Source: Alphaproteobacteria bacterium UBA3760 (GTDB lineage: Bacteria > Pseudomonadota > Alphaproteobacteria > Rs-D84). Taken from it: a stretch of DNA of 7,017 nucleotides. Below are positions 1 through 5,010 of the stretch, piece by piece. The stretch lies in NCBI GenBank assembly GCA_002371155.1, contig DFGC01000013.1, forward strand, positions 8,679 through 15,695, written 5' to 3'. The position numbers and the translations under genes are program-made. The notes under the pieces are model-generated. The model saw only the letters and a list, made by a program, of their open reading frames with translations, was not told where the DNA came from and did not search any database. Within the stretch, counting starts at the first letter, position 1; each line of letters opens with the position of its first letter.

Positions 1-125
1 AACTGGATCCCGGCCTGCGCCGGGATGACGAAAGGAAGAAAGCCGGGATGACGAGTGGTGTGGTATTCCTCCCCAATGGGGAGGAATCCCCCCAATCGTG
101 TCCCGCTGTCGTCATACCGGCTGGC

Positions 126-147
126 GACAAAACGCATGCGTTTTGTC
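126..147. repeat. Perfect 22-bp palindrome
   Basis: GACAAAACGCA and TGCGTTTTGTC form an uninterrupted, perfectly self-complementary 22-mer centred on GCATGC. With no loop it could act as a dyad protein-binding site, or extrude as a cruciform, equally well as fold in RNA. It sits inside the 1-214 composite element, so the simpler reading is that it is one hairpin body of that element. Confidence 0.75.
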
Positions 148-158
148 ATCCTGAGAGA

Positions 159-196
159 GTTTTTACACCTTTGCCATCGGCAAAGAACGTAAAAAC
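159..196. repeat. Nested hairpin in palindromic element
   Basis: The outer arms GTTTTTAC (159-166) and GTAAAAAC (189-196) enclose the inner arms CTTTGCC (169-175) and GGCAAAG (179-185) around the loop ATC. The result is a 15-bp interrupted stem. It is flanked by TCATCCTGA and GTCAGGATCC, which themselves pair in part. Confidence 0.7.
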
Positions 197-318
197 GACC
201 GTCAGGATCCAGTTCATTTATGTGTCGGCAACACGCCGACCGCATTTTTAATTACCTGGATTCTTCGTTGACGGGTCCCACGAAATTTTGCAATTTCGCG
301 GGTTCCCTTACTCAGAAT

Positions 319-370
319 GACCACCCTCCCCACCACTCCGTGGTTTTCCCCTCCGATGGGAGGGGAATTA
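319..370. repeat. Dispersed repeat unit C, copy 1
   Basis: This 52-bp unit runs from GACCACC to GGGGAATTA. It contains the hairpins CCAC/GTGG and CCCTCC/GGAGGG (loop GATG). It aligns with 545-592 apart from a 4-nt indel near the start and a few substitutions, some inside the stems. Both copies lie in the same orientation upstream of a pyrimidine-rich hairpin or the tig terminator. Confidence 0.75.
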
Positions 371-382
371 GGGCGGAATATT

Positions 383-405
383 CTCCTTCTTTATGAAAGA
401 AGGAG
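383..405. repeat. Hairpin CTCCTTCTTT/AAAGAAGGAG
   Basis: A perfect 10-bp stem (383-392 with 396-405) closes on a 3-nt loop ATG. It is nearly the same as the hairpin at 501-523 but carries a T-A pair where that one has C-G, which is a compensatory difference. There is no T-tract on either strand, so it is not a standard intrinsic terminator. Confidence 0.75.
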
Positions 406-500
406 TAGCCCGCGCCAGCGGGGGGAGGTAGTTGTGAAAGGCTCGGGCATCCGGTGTGTATGGGATTGTGTCAAATTACCCCGTCAGCCTGCGGCTGCCA

Positions 501-523
501 CCCCTTCTTTGGGAAAGAAGGGG
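501..523. repeat. Hairpin CCCCTTCTTT/AAAGAAGGGG
   Basis: A perfect 10-bp stem (501-510 with 514-523) with loop GGG. It is a sister of the hairpin at 383-405. The second stem position differs on both arms so that pairing is kept. Confidence 0.75.
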
Positions 524-544
524 ACGCCCTGGGGGTGAATAAAA

Positions 545-592
545 GACCACCCCACCACTCCGTGGTCCCCACCTCCGATGGGAGGAGAATTA
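545..592. repeat. Dispersed repeat unit C, copy 2
   Basis: This is the second copy of the unit at 319-370. It shares the block CCACCACTCCGTGG exactly and the hairpin CCTCC/GGAGG around GATG, and again ends in GAATTA. It is 4 nt shorter than copy 1 near its left end. Confidence 0.75.
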
Positions 593-624
593 CCATCCGT
601 CGCCAAAGGCTATGGGTGGCAGGC

Positions 625-649
625 AAAAAAAACGCGGGGATTCCCCGCG
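625..649 (-). terminator. Intrinsic terminator of tig
   Basis: Read on the minus strand, CGCGGGG AAT CCCCGCG (643-649 with 633-639) is a 7-bp all-GC stem with a 3-nt loop, followed by eight T residues (632-625). It begins 24 nt after the tig stop codon. On the plus strand the stem is followed by ATTTTTATAAA, so it may also stop transcripts coming from the left. Confidence 0.9.
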
Positions 650-672
650 ATTTTTATAAACCAAAACAATTT

Positions 673-1971
673 CTATTTAACCTCGGCCTGTTTGAATAAT
701 TCATCAGCCTTGACCGTTTTTTCTTTGGTTTTGACATGTTTCAACATTTCATCCAAAGCCTTGCGTTCGAACAACATTCCGCGCAACATCGCCAACGCAT
801 TTTGATTTTTGTTATAAAACTCAAAAATCTGCTTGGGGTCTGGATAACGCGATGCCTCGGCCCAGATAGCCTGTTGCATATCGTCACGTGTGACCTCGAC
901 CTTGTTTTTATTACCCCATTCAGCCAGAATCAACCCCAATTTCACACGACGCGACGCCTCTTTTTTCTCGGCCTTGTCGTCCCATTTATGGTCGTGTCCA
1001 TGTTCGGCATTGTGGTGTTCGTGTTCCTGTTTTGCCATTTCCAATTCTTGTTCGACCAAGTTTTCCGGCAAATCCATTTTAACCTTGTCTGCCAACACAT
1101 CCAATAATTCATTACGCATTGCGCGTTGACCCGCATCCGCATATTGTTCATTTAACACATCGCGAATATGGTCAGTCAATTTTGCAACCGTTTCAAACCC
1201 CACAGATTTCGCCAATTCATCGTTCATTTCCGGCAAGATATGTTTGCGAACCTCGTGCACAAATGTTTCGAAACGCGCATCGCGCCCCGCCAAATCCGCC
1301 GCGTGATAATCCGCCGGGAACTTTACATTTACATCAAATTTATCCCCAGATTTATGCCCGATAATTTGATCTTCAAATCCTGGGATAAACGCGCCCGAAC
1401 CCAAAATCAAGTGATGTTTGGTGGCCTCGCCCCCGGGGAATGCTGTATCGCCAGTAAATCCTTTGAAATCGATAACAACGGTATCGCCATTTTTTGCCTT
1501 GTATTTTTCATCCTGTTTTTCCGCAGTACTGCGTGAACGACGAATGTTTTCCAATGCTTTATCAACCTCGGCCTCGTCCAATTTGGCGACCGGTTTTGTG
1601 ACAGTTATTTTTTCCAAATCAAATTCAGGCAATTCCGGTAAAATATCGAATTCCAAAGTATATTCTGCATCCGCACCCATCGACCATTTTGGCAAATCGG
1701 CACGTGGCGCACCCGCCAAACGAATTTTTTTATCGGCCAAATATGCGTTCAAATCGCGATTCATCAATTTATCAATCGCGTCCGCCGTTGCGTTATTGTT
1801 AAATTTCTGGCGCAGAACATTTAATGGAATATGCCCCGCACGAAATCCCGGCATTTTCGCAGTTTTGCCGTATTCAGTCAAAATTTCATCCGCCGCGCGT
1901 TGCAATTCGTCCGCCGAAATAACACCCGACACAGAATAATGTAAATCTTTGATTTTTTCTTTTTTAATCAT
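673..1971 (-). CDS. tig: Trigger factor, ribosome-associated chaperone / peptidyl-prolyl isomerase
   Basis: This 432-residue protein has the full three-domain trigger factor layout at the usual family length. Residues 1-115 are the ribosome-docking domain, with the signature G42-F-R-A-G-H-I-P49; most homologues have Lys where this has His47. Residues about 160-243 are the FKBP-type isomerase domain (NGDTVVIDFKG, then LGSGAFIPGFEDQIIGH). The remainder is the helical SurA-like chaperone domain. It binds near the L23 exit-tunnel site and shelters nascent chains (family knowledge). Residues 317-328 are unusual: six of twelve are His, followed by a charged DDKAEKKEA run, suggesting a metal-binding loop in the chaperone domain. 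The ATG is well supported by AAGGA 7 nt upstream (1979-1983). It has its own promoter and terminator, and clpP/clpX, common tig neighbours elsewhere, are absent here. The stop codon is TAG. Confidence 0.95.
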   Translation of the reverse strand: MIKKEKIKDLHYSVSGVISADELQRAADEILTEYGKTAKMPGFRAGHIPLNVLRQKFNNNATADAIDKLMNRDLNAYLADKKIRLAGAPRADLPKWSMGADAEYTLEFDILPELPEFDLEKITVTKPVAKLDEAEVDKALENIRRSRSTAEKQDEKYKAKNGDTVVIDFKGFTGDTAFPGGEATKHHLILGSGAFIPGFEDQIIGHKSGDKFDVNVKFPADYHAADLAGRDARFETFVHEVRKHILPEMNDELAKSVGFETVAKLTDHIRDVLNEQYADAGQRAMRNELLDVLADKVKMDLPENLVEQELEMAKQEHEHHNAEHGHDHKWDDKAEKKEASRRVKLGLILAEWGNKNKVEVTRDDMQQAIWAEASRYPDPKQIFEFYNKNQNALAMLRGMLFERKALDEMLKHVKTKEKTVKADELFKQAEVK

Positions 1972-2002
1972 GAATAAATCCTTTATATATTTTTGCCCCC
2001 GC

Positions 2003-2030
2003 AGTATACAACATTTTTTTCGTAATTCAA
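2003..2030 (-). promoter_or_regulatory. Probable sigma70 promoter of tig
   Basis: On the minus strand, TTGAAT (2025-2030) is followed after 16 nt by TATACT (2003-2008). It lies downstream of the rpsI terminator and about 32 nt before the tig ATG, which leaves a leader of roughly 25 nt with a good AAGGA site. The call rests on consensus matching by eye. Confidence 0.65.
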
Positions 2031-2063
2031 CATAAACTTATAATTGCCACACCCAAATTACAT

Positions 2064-2098
2064 AAAAAAATTTCCCCCAGGATTGTCCCAGGGGAAAA
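2064..2098 (-). terminator. Intrinsic terminator of the rplM-rpsI operon
   Basis: On the minus strand, TTTCCCCTGGGA (from 2097) pairs with TCCTGGGGGAAA (2082-2071) around the loop CAA. This makes a 12-bp stem with two G-T wobbles, followed by seven T residues (2070-2064). It starts 18 nt after the rpsI stop and separates the ribosomal operon from tig. Confidence 0.93.
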
Positions 2099-2116
2099 TT
2101 CCAACGAAACGAAATA

Positions 2117-2620
2117 TTAACGTTTGCTGAACTGGGTTGAACGACGTGCCTTGCGCACACCATAGTGTTTACGTTCAACGACACGGCTGTCGCGGGTCAA
2201 GAACCCGGCCGCCTTTAACGGGGCACGCAATTCAGGTTCGCGTTTTTCCAAAGCCTTGGAAATACCGTGTTTCACCGCGCCCGCCTGGCCAGACAAACCG
2301 CCACCCATAACAAACGCAACAATATCATATTCAGATTCACGTTTTGCAACACCAAACGGTTGTGCAATAATCATTTGCAACACCGGACGACGGAAATAAT
2401 CCGCCATTGATTTGCCATTCACGGTGATATTACCCTTGCCAGGCAACAAATACACACGCGCCACAGAATCTTTACGTTTACCGGTTGCATATGTTGCCCC
2501 AGTCAACTTTACATTTTCCACCGCACGTGGTGCCGATTTTGCCGCCGATTTAACAGTTTTCACAGCCGTCGCCTTTTTTGCAGTTGTTTTCTTTGCCGTT
2601 GTTTTTTTTGCTTCTGTCAT
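2117..2620 (-). CDS. rpsI: 30S ribosomal protein S9 (uS9) with Lys/Ala-rich N-terminal extension
   Basis: Residues about 43-167 form the S9 core: ATGKRKDSVARVYLLPGKG, then FRRPVLQMIIAQPF, then GGGLSGQAGAVKHGISKAL, then FLTRDSRVVERKHYGVRKARR. It ends in the conserved QFSKR tail, whose last basic residues reach the P-site tRNA anticodon stem in the small subunit (family knowledge). At 167 residues it is about 35 longer than the E. coli protein. The extra length is an N-terminal tail of repeated TAKKTTAKKA-type sequence, as in several alphaproteobacterial S9 proteins. The ATG lies 2 bp after the rplM stop, with GAGGA (about 6 nt upstream) inside the end of rplM, so the two genes are co-transcribed and probably translationally coupled. 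A strong terminator follows. Confidence 0.96.
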   Translation of the reverse strand: MTEAKKTTAKKTTAKKATAVKTVKSAAKSAPRAVENVKLTGATYATGKRKDSVARVYLLPGKGNITVNGKSMADYFRRPVLQMIIAQPFGVAKRESEYDIVAFVMGGGLSGQAGAVKHGISKALEKREPELRAPLKAAGFLTRDSRVVERKHYGVRKARRSTQFSKR

Positions 2621-2622
2621 GA

Positions 2623-3093
2623 TTATCCTCTTTTGTTTTTGGGATTCAGGCCTGCAAAATCAATAACAACTGGATTTTGCGCACTGTGTTTATGTTCTGC
2701 ACCGGCATACACATGCAATTTAGTCAAACGTTTATCCGCCAATGCAACCGTTGTCCGACGCCCCATCATGCGTTTTACCGCATTTTTAACCAACAATTCA
2801 GGTTTTTGTTCGCGCATTTGACCCAATGTGCGTTCTTTCAAACTGCCGGTCCAAGCCGAATGCCAATAGAATTTATCTTTATCAGCCTTGTGTCCAGACA
2901 ATGCAACCTTGTCGGCATTAATAATAATAACATGATCGCCACAATCCAAATTTGGTGTCCATGTTGGTTTATTTTTCCCGCGCAGAATGTTTGCCGTAAA
3001 CGCCGCCAAACGTCCCAATGTGCAGTCGGTCGCATCAATCAGATACCATTTAGATTCTAATTCGCAACCCTTTAAAGATTTTGTTGCTACCAT
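2623..3093 (-). CDS. rplM: 50S ribosomal protein L13 (uL13)
   Basis: This 156-residue protein matches bacterial L13 along its length. WYLIDATDCTLGRLAAFTANILRGKNKPTWTP (about 16-47) and GDHVIIINADKVALSGHKADKDKFYWHSAWTGSLKE (about 52-87) are characteristic, followed by the KNAVKRMMGR region and HVYAGAEHKHSAQNP near the C-terminus. L13 is an early-assembling large-subunit protein that binds 23S rRNA (family knowledge). It is about 14 residues longer than the E. coli protein, within the alphaproteobacterial range. It is the first gene of the classic rplM-rpsI pair and overlaps nothing. A weak AAAGGG ribosome site lies about 7-8 nt before the ATG, and a good promoter lies just upstream. Confidence 0.97.
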   Translation of the reverse strand: MVATKSLKGCELESKWYLIDATDCTLGRLAAFTANILRGKNKPTWTPNLDCGDHVIIINADKVALSGHKADKDKFYWHSAWTGSLKERTLGQMREQKPELLVKNAVKRMMGRRTTVALADKRLTKLHVYAGAEHKHSAQNPVVIDFAGLNPKNKRG

Positions 3094-3125
3094 ATTTTAA
3101 CCCTTTGTTTAATATGAACGGGACA

Positions 3126-3154
3126 ATTATGTCGCAAACATGCACAAAAGTCAA
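3126..3154 (-). promoter_or_regulatory. Sigma70-type promoter of rplM-rpsI
   Basis: On the minus strand, TTGACT (3149-3154) is followed after a 17-nt spacer by CATAAT (3126-3131). This is near consensus and about 32 nt upstream of the rplM ATG. The rest of 3155-3254 holds no gene, only small palindromes such as GCATC/GATGC (3233-3245) and CTTCGC/GCGAAG (3219-3224 and 3244-3249) leading into repeat copy A. Confidence 0.75.
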
Positions 3155-3254
3155 GAAAATTCAATACGGTAAAATAATACCGCAAACATTCTTGGTGGCT
3201 TATGTTATGCTCCGGACACTTCGCCACCCATAGCATCGCAGATGCGAAGGGTGG

Positions 3255-3333
3255 TCTGACCCATCCCCCTATCTCCGCCCAGGGTAAAATCATACCGCCC
3301 AAAAAATTGGGCGGCTTGATTTTAATTCCCTGG
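3255..3333. repeat. 79-bp tRNA-end/terminator repeat, copy A
   Basis: The first 61 nt (3255-3315) are identical to 3456-3516, and the next 18 nt differ at two positions. The unit holds ATCCCCCTATCTCCGCC (3263-3279), which is the 3' end of tRNA-Ser read on the plus strand. After it comes CAGGGTAAAAT, then a hairpin CCGCCCAA AAAA TTGGGCGG (3296-3314), then TTTTAATTCCCTGG. The right-hand inverted tRNA end seen in copy B is missing here. The hairpin with flanking T-rich runs could end transcription in either direction. Confidence 0.85.
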
Positions 3334-3356
3334 ATTTTTTATTTGCCATTCCCCTT

Positions 3357-3432
3357 GATAAACAATAACAAAACATAAACGCAAAAACTCTATAAAAAAT
3401 ATCCGTTTTTGCATGTTTTGTAATTGTTCATC
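3357..3432. repeat. 76-bp AT-rich inverted repeat between the two direct repeats
   Basis: The left arm (3357-3388) and right arm (3405-3432) pair over 28 positions with two mismatches and one 4-nt insertion (AAAC, 3377-3380). Perfect blocks are AACAAT/ATTGTT, ACAAAACAT/ATGTTTTGT and GCAAAAAC/GTTTTTGC, around a 16-nt AT-rich loop. Its composition is unlike the GC-rich palindromes on either side, so it is probably a separate element or a structured transcript. It encodes no protein. Confidence 0.7.
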
Positions 3433-3455
3433 TGCGTATTGGTCATGCGCTGCGC

Positions 3456-3549
3456 TCTGACCCATCCCCCTATCTCCGCCCAGGGTAAAATCATACCGCC
3501 CAAAAAATTGGGCGGCATGTTTTTAATTCCCTGGCGGAGATAGGGGGAT
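3456..3549. repeat. tRNA-end palindromic repeat, copy B
   Basis: This is the direct-repeat partner of copy A, offset by 201 bp. From 3464 to 3549 it is one long imperfect palindrome. The outer arms ATCCCCCTATCTCCGCC (3464-3480) and GGCGGAGATAGGGGGAT (3533-3549) are exact complements and match the T-stem/acceptor end of the nearby tRNA-Ser. Inside are CAGGGTAAAA against TTTTAATTCCCTG (imperfect), then the central hairpin CCGCCCAA/TTGGGCGG. Each strand therefore reads 'tRNA-Ser 3' end, AGGG, AT-rich run, GC hairpin', the same order as the real tRNA and its terminator. Confidence 0.8.
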
Positions 3550-3613
3550 TCCCTCGGTCGGCAAAGCCGACACTGCGGGGAAACCGTGACGATTTTGGTG
3601 CGTTGTCACTTCC
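3532..3613 (-). pseudogene. Decayed tRNA-Ser-like copy (3' end intact)
   Basis: On the minus strand the last 20 nt (3551-3532) are identical to the last 20 nt of the functional tRNA-Ser, including the acceptor 3' strand, G73 and CCA. Upstream, the T-arm matches except for 4 missing loop bases (GAGGG-AAT-CCCCC instead of GAGGG-TTCGAAT-CCCCC), and it keeps the same A-C stem mismatch. A GTCGGC/GCCGAC hairpin (3557-3571) sits where the long variable arm belongs. The candidate 5' acceptor GGAAGTG (3613-3607) pairs at 6 of 7 positions, counting wobbles. The D and anticodon arms are not recognisable and the length is 82 nt rather than 91. The 3' end is certain; treating the whole as a tRNA relic is inference. 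Confidence 0.5.
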
Positions 3614-3614
3614 A

Positions 3615-3693
3615 AAATCTACTTGTTTTCGAACCCAACCGCCGAACTTCGTTCGACTAATGTTTCTAAACCGACCAATTCCGCCATAAATTA
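3615..3693 (-). pseudogene. Possible second tRNA relic (Leu/Ser class, anticodon arm damaged)
   Basis: On the minus strand a box-A-like TGGCGGAATTGGT (from 3686) is the usual start of a tRNA-Leu D-arm. A CGAAC/GTTCG hairpin follows in the variable-arm position, then a box-B-like GGGTTCGAA. The candidate acceptor strands TAATTTA (3693-3687) and TAGATTT (3621-3615) pair at 6 of 7 positions with one wobble. The T-stem is broken, the anticodon arm is too short, and there is no CCA. The 5' strand also overlaps the T-rich tail of the tRNA-Ser terminator. It abuts the other relic with a 1-nt gap. The pairing was found by eye in AT-rich sequence and could be chance. Confidence 0.3.
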
Positions 3694-3713
3694 ACCCGCC
3701 ACTTTGGGCGGGT
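3686..3713 (-). terminator. Probable terminator of tRNA-Ser
   Basis: On the minus strand, ACCCGCC (3713-3707) pairs with GGCGGGT (3700-3694) around a 6-nt loop, followed by the T-rich TAATTTAT. It starts 8 nt after the tRNA CCA. The T-tract is interrupted, so it is weaker than the rpsI and tig terminators. The hairpin in repeat copy B resembles it. Confidence 0.6.
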
Positions 3714-3720
3714 AAATTCC

Positions 3721-3811
3721 TGGCGGAGATAGGGGGATTCGAACCCTCGATACGGTCGCCCGTATACACGATTTCGAGTCGTGCGCATTCAACCAGCTCT
3801 GCCATATCTCC
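3721..3811 (-). tRNA. tRNA-Ser (anticodon CGA, reads UCG)
   Basis: The 91-nt minus-strand sequence folds as a class II tRNA. The acceptor is GGAGATA/TATCTCC, followed by U8-G9 and a 3-bp D-stem GCA/TGC with GG in the loop. The anticodon stem is CACGA/TCGTG with loop CTCGAAA, giving anticodon CGA. The long variable arm is ATACGG GCGA CCGTAT, the T-loop is TTCGAAT, the discriminator is G73 and CCA is encoded. G73 and the long variable arm are serine identity elements for SerRS (family knowledge). One oddity is that the T-stem is GAGGG against CCCCC, an A50-C64 mismatch where G-C would be usual. It lies 41 nt after the amidase stop with its own promoter. Confidence 0.95.
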
Positions 3812-3821
3812 GTACAGCACG

Positions 3822-3849
3822 ATTATATATATTTTCTTTTCAATTTCAA
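3822..3849 (-). promoter_or_regulatory. Sigma70-type promoter of tRNA-Ser
   Basis: On the minus strand, TTGAAA (3844-3849) is followed after 16 nt by a perfect TATAAT (3822-3827). It ends 10 nt before the tRNA 5' end, so the primary transcript would carry a leader of only about 3 nt. The -35 box starts 3 nt after the amidase stop codon, and no terminator separates the two genes. Confidence 0.75.
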
Positions 3850-3852
3850 GAA

Positions 3853-5001
3853 TTAAACATCAAAATTATAATTTTTTACAGATTTCACAATCGCACGCAC
3901 CAATTTATTCTGATGCGAATCAGATTTCAGCAACTTTTCTTCCGTTGCATTGGACAAATGCCCCAATTCTATCAACGCACCCGGCACGGTTGAACGCAGA
4001 ACCGCAAACGGCGCATGGCGAATACTGGGCCCCGGCAACCGGTCAATTGACGCATTATCCATTGCCCGCGCACAGTTTGTCGCATATTCTTCGGACAATT
4101 CCGCGACCGCCCTTTGTTGCAACGCAGACAACGCGACGCGAATTTCTTTGGAAAACTTTTCAAATCCAGACACCCCGATTTTATCAACCGCGTTTTCTGT
4201 TTCCGCCAATTTTTGCGCCTCTTCATCAGATGCCTTTTCCGACAAAGTATAAACCGAATATCCGCGGGTTTGGCGACTGGGGTTTGCATTTGCATGCAAC
4301 GACAAGAATAAATCCGCATGCCGCTTTTCGGCGATTTCCGCGCGTTCCGCCAATTTCAAGAAATTATCCCCACTGCGTGTCAGGTATGTTTTGAAACCCG
4401 CAGAATCTAATTCTTTTTTCAATTTTTTTGCAACCGACAACACGACTGTTTTTTCACGTGTTCCACCTTTGCCGATGCAACCCGGGTCTTTGCCACCATG
4501 CCCGGCATCAATAACAATGACATATTGTTTACTGGAAATTTTTTCAGATTTATCATTTTTACTGTTCGTGTCCGTGGCATTTGTACCCGCAACAAAATCT
4601 AAAACCAAACGATATTCATTATCGCCATTTGGCGGTAAAATCATAACGGACGATTTATCAATCGGTGCCACAGATTTTCGCAAATCTGCAACGACATTTA
4701 ATTTATCACCGACCGACACCCCGGTCAATTTTTTAACCAATCCATCACCAGACAATTTCGGACTGACCGAACATGCGCCTGTATTTGCCAGCGACACAAC
4801 CATCTGATTTTGGGGATATGAAATATCATACGACGGTCGCAACGATGTTTCAATCACCAACCGCGTTTTACCATTGGGTTGAACCCCCGTTCGCATTGAC
4901 AACACAGAATTTCGCCCAGCAAAAGCCACCCGCGGCAACATAGTAATTGCCGCAAATCCGACCCCGGACATTTTTAATACTGTGCGACGTGATACCTTCA
5001 T
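3853..5001 (-). CDS. Tat-exported N-acetylmuramoyl-L-alanine amidase (AmiC-like)
   Basis: This 382-residue zinc amidase cleaves the amide bond between N-acetylmuramic acid and the stem peptide of peptidoglycan, the step used to split daughter-cell walls (family knowledge). Residues 4-10, S-R-R-T-V-L-K, are a twin-arginine signal, followed by a hydrophobic stretch and a likely cleavage after AFA (about residue 28). Residues about 30-140 fit an AMIN-type septum/peptidoglycan-targeting domain. Residues 160-378 are the Amidase_3 catalytic domain: DAGHGG with H168, TREK with E183, SLHAN with H236, and the catalytic glutamate E345 in LIELGHLSN. The segment about 255-305 is a helical insertion like the autoinhibitory helix of AmiB/AmiC, suggesting EnvC/NlpD-type activation (inference). 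There is no Shine-Dalgarno site before the ATG, and the promoter lies almost on top of it. AmiA or AmiB-like naming is possible, so no symbol is given. Confidence 0.92.
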   Translation of the reverse strand: MKVSRRTVLKMSGVGFAAITMLPRVAFAGRNSVLSMRTGVQPNGKTRLVIETSLRPSYDISYPQNQMVVSLANTGACSVSPKLSGDGLVKKLTGVSVGDKLNVVADLRKSVAPIDKSSVMILPPNGDNEYRLVLDFVAGTNATDTNSKNDKSEKISSKQYVIVIDAGHGGKDPGCIGKGGTREKTVVLSVAKKLKKELDSAGFKTYLTRSGDNFLKLAERAEIAEKRHADLFLSLHANANPSRQTRGYSVYTLSEKASDEEAQKLAETENAVDKIGVSGFEKFSKEIRVALSALQQRAVAELSEEYATNCARAMDNASIDRLPGPSIRHAPFAVLRSTVPGALIELGHLSNATEEKLLKSDSHQNKLVRAIVKSVKNYNFDV

Positions 5002-5010
5002 TTCGACATA

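Larger units (their letters stand above)
1..214. repeat. Composite palindromic intergenic element with 10-bp terminal inverted repeats
   Basis: The stretch begins with AACTGGATCC (1-10) and ends with its exact reverse complement GGATCCAGTT (205-214). Inside is a chain of hairpins: CCCGGC/GCCGGG (9-14 and 19-24, loop 4); a 10-bp stem ATTCCTCCCC/GGGGAGGAAT (65-74 and 78-87, loop AAT); a perfect 22-bp palindrome (126-147); and a nested hairpin at 159-196. The motif GCCGGGATGACG occurs twice (19-30 and 42-53). No convincing gene is present: open frames here run through the palindromes and have no ribosome site. It resembles the dispersed palindromic repeats of Rickettsiales-like Alphaproteobacteria. 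That resemblance is inference, and the element may extend left of the window. Confidence 0.7.
215..624. other. Gene-free mosaic of dispersed hairpin repeats
   Basis: No credible coding sequence lies between the composite element and the tig terminator. The stretch holds the hairpins GTCGGC/GCCGAC (224-229 and 235-240) and CGAAATT/AATTTCG (281-287 and 292-298, loop TTGC), followed by CAGAATGACC. It also holds two copies of a 'CCACCACTCCGTGG + CTCCGATGGGAGG' unit and two pyrimidine/purine hairpins, listed separately. Reading frames that cross it are rich in Pro, Arg and Gly and simply mirror the palindromes. Confidence 0.7.

Noticed and set aside
48..805. Several short plus-strand open frames of 67-81 codons
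   Set aside because: They translate the palindromic repeats or the antisense of tig, have no ribosome sites, and resemble no protein family.
736..1939. Long plus-strand open frames of 122-173 codons opposite tig
   Set aside because: They lie entirely antisense to a clear trigger factor gene and have low-complexity hydrophobic or basic composition, typical of shadow frames.
3532..3811. Phage or integrative-element attachment site at tRNA-Ser
   Set aside because: A 20-nt repeat of the tRNA 3' end is the usual attL/attR sign, but the copies are under 200 bp apart with no integrase or cargo between them, and others are inverted, which fits local duplication or palindrome formation better.
3491..3820. 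Open frame of 109 codons on the minus strand
   Set aside because: It starts just upstream of tRNA-Ser and runs straight through it, the terminator and the tRNA-like repeats. Its repeated NPPISAR peptides are translations of the two copies of the tRNA 3' end, so it is not a gene.
3945..4807. Plus-strand open frames of 100-149 codons opposite the amidase
   Set aside because: They are antisense to a gene with intact catalytic motifs and show no independent start signals or recognisable domains.
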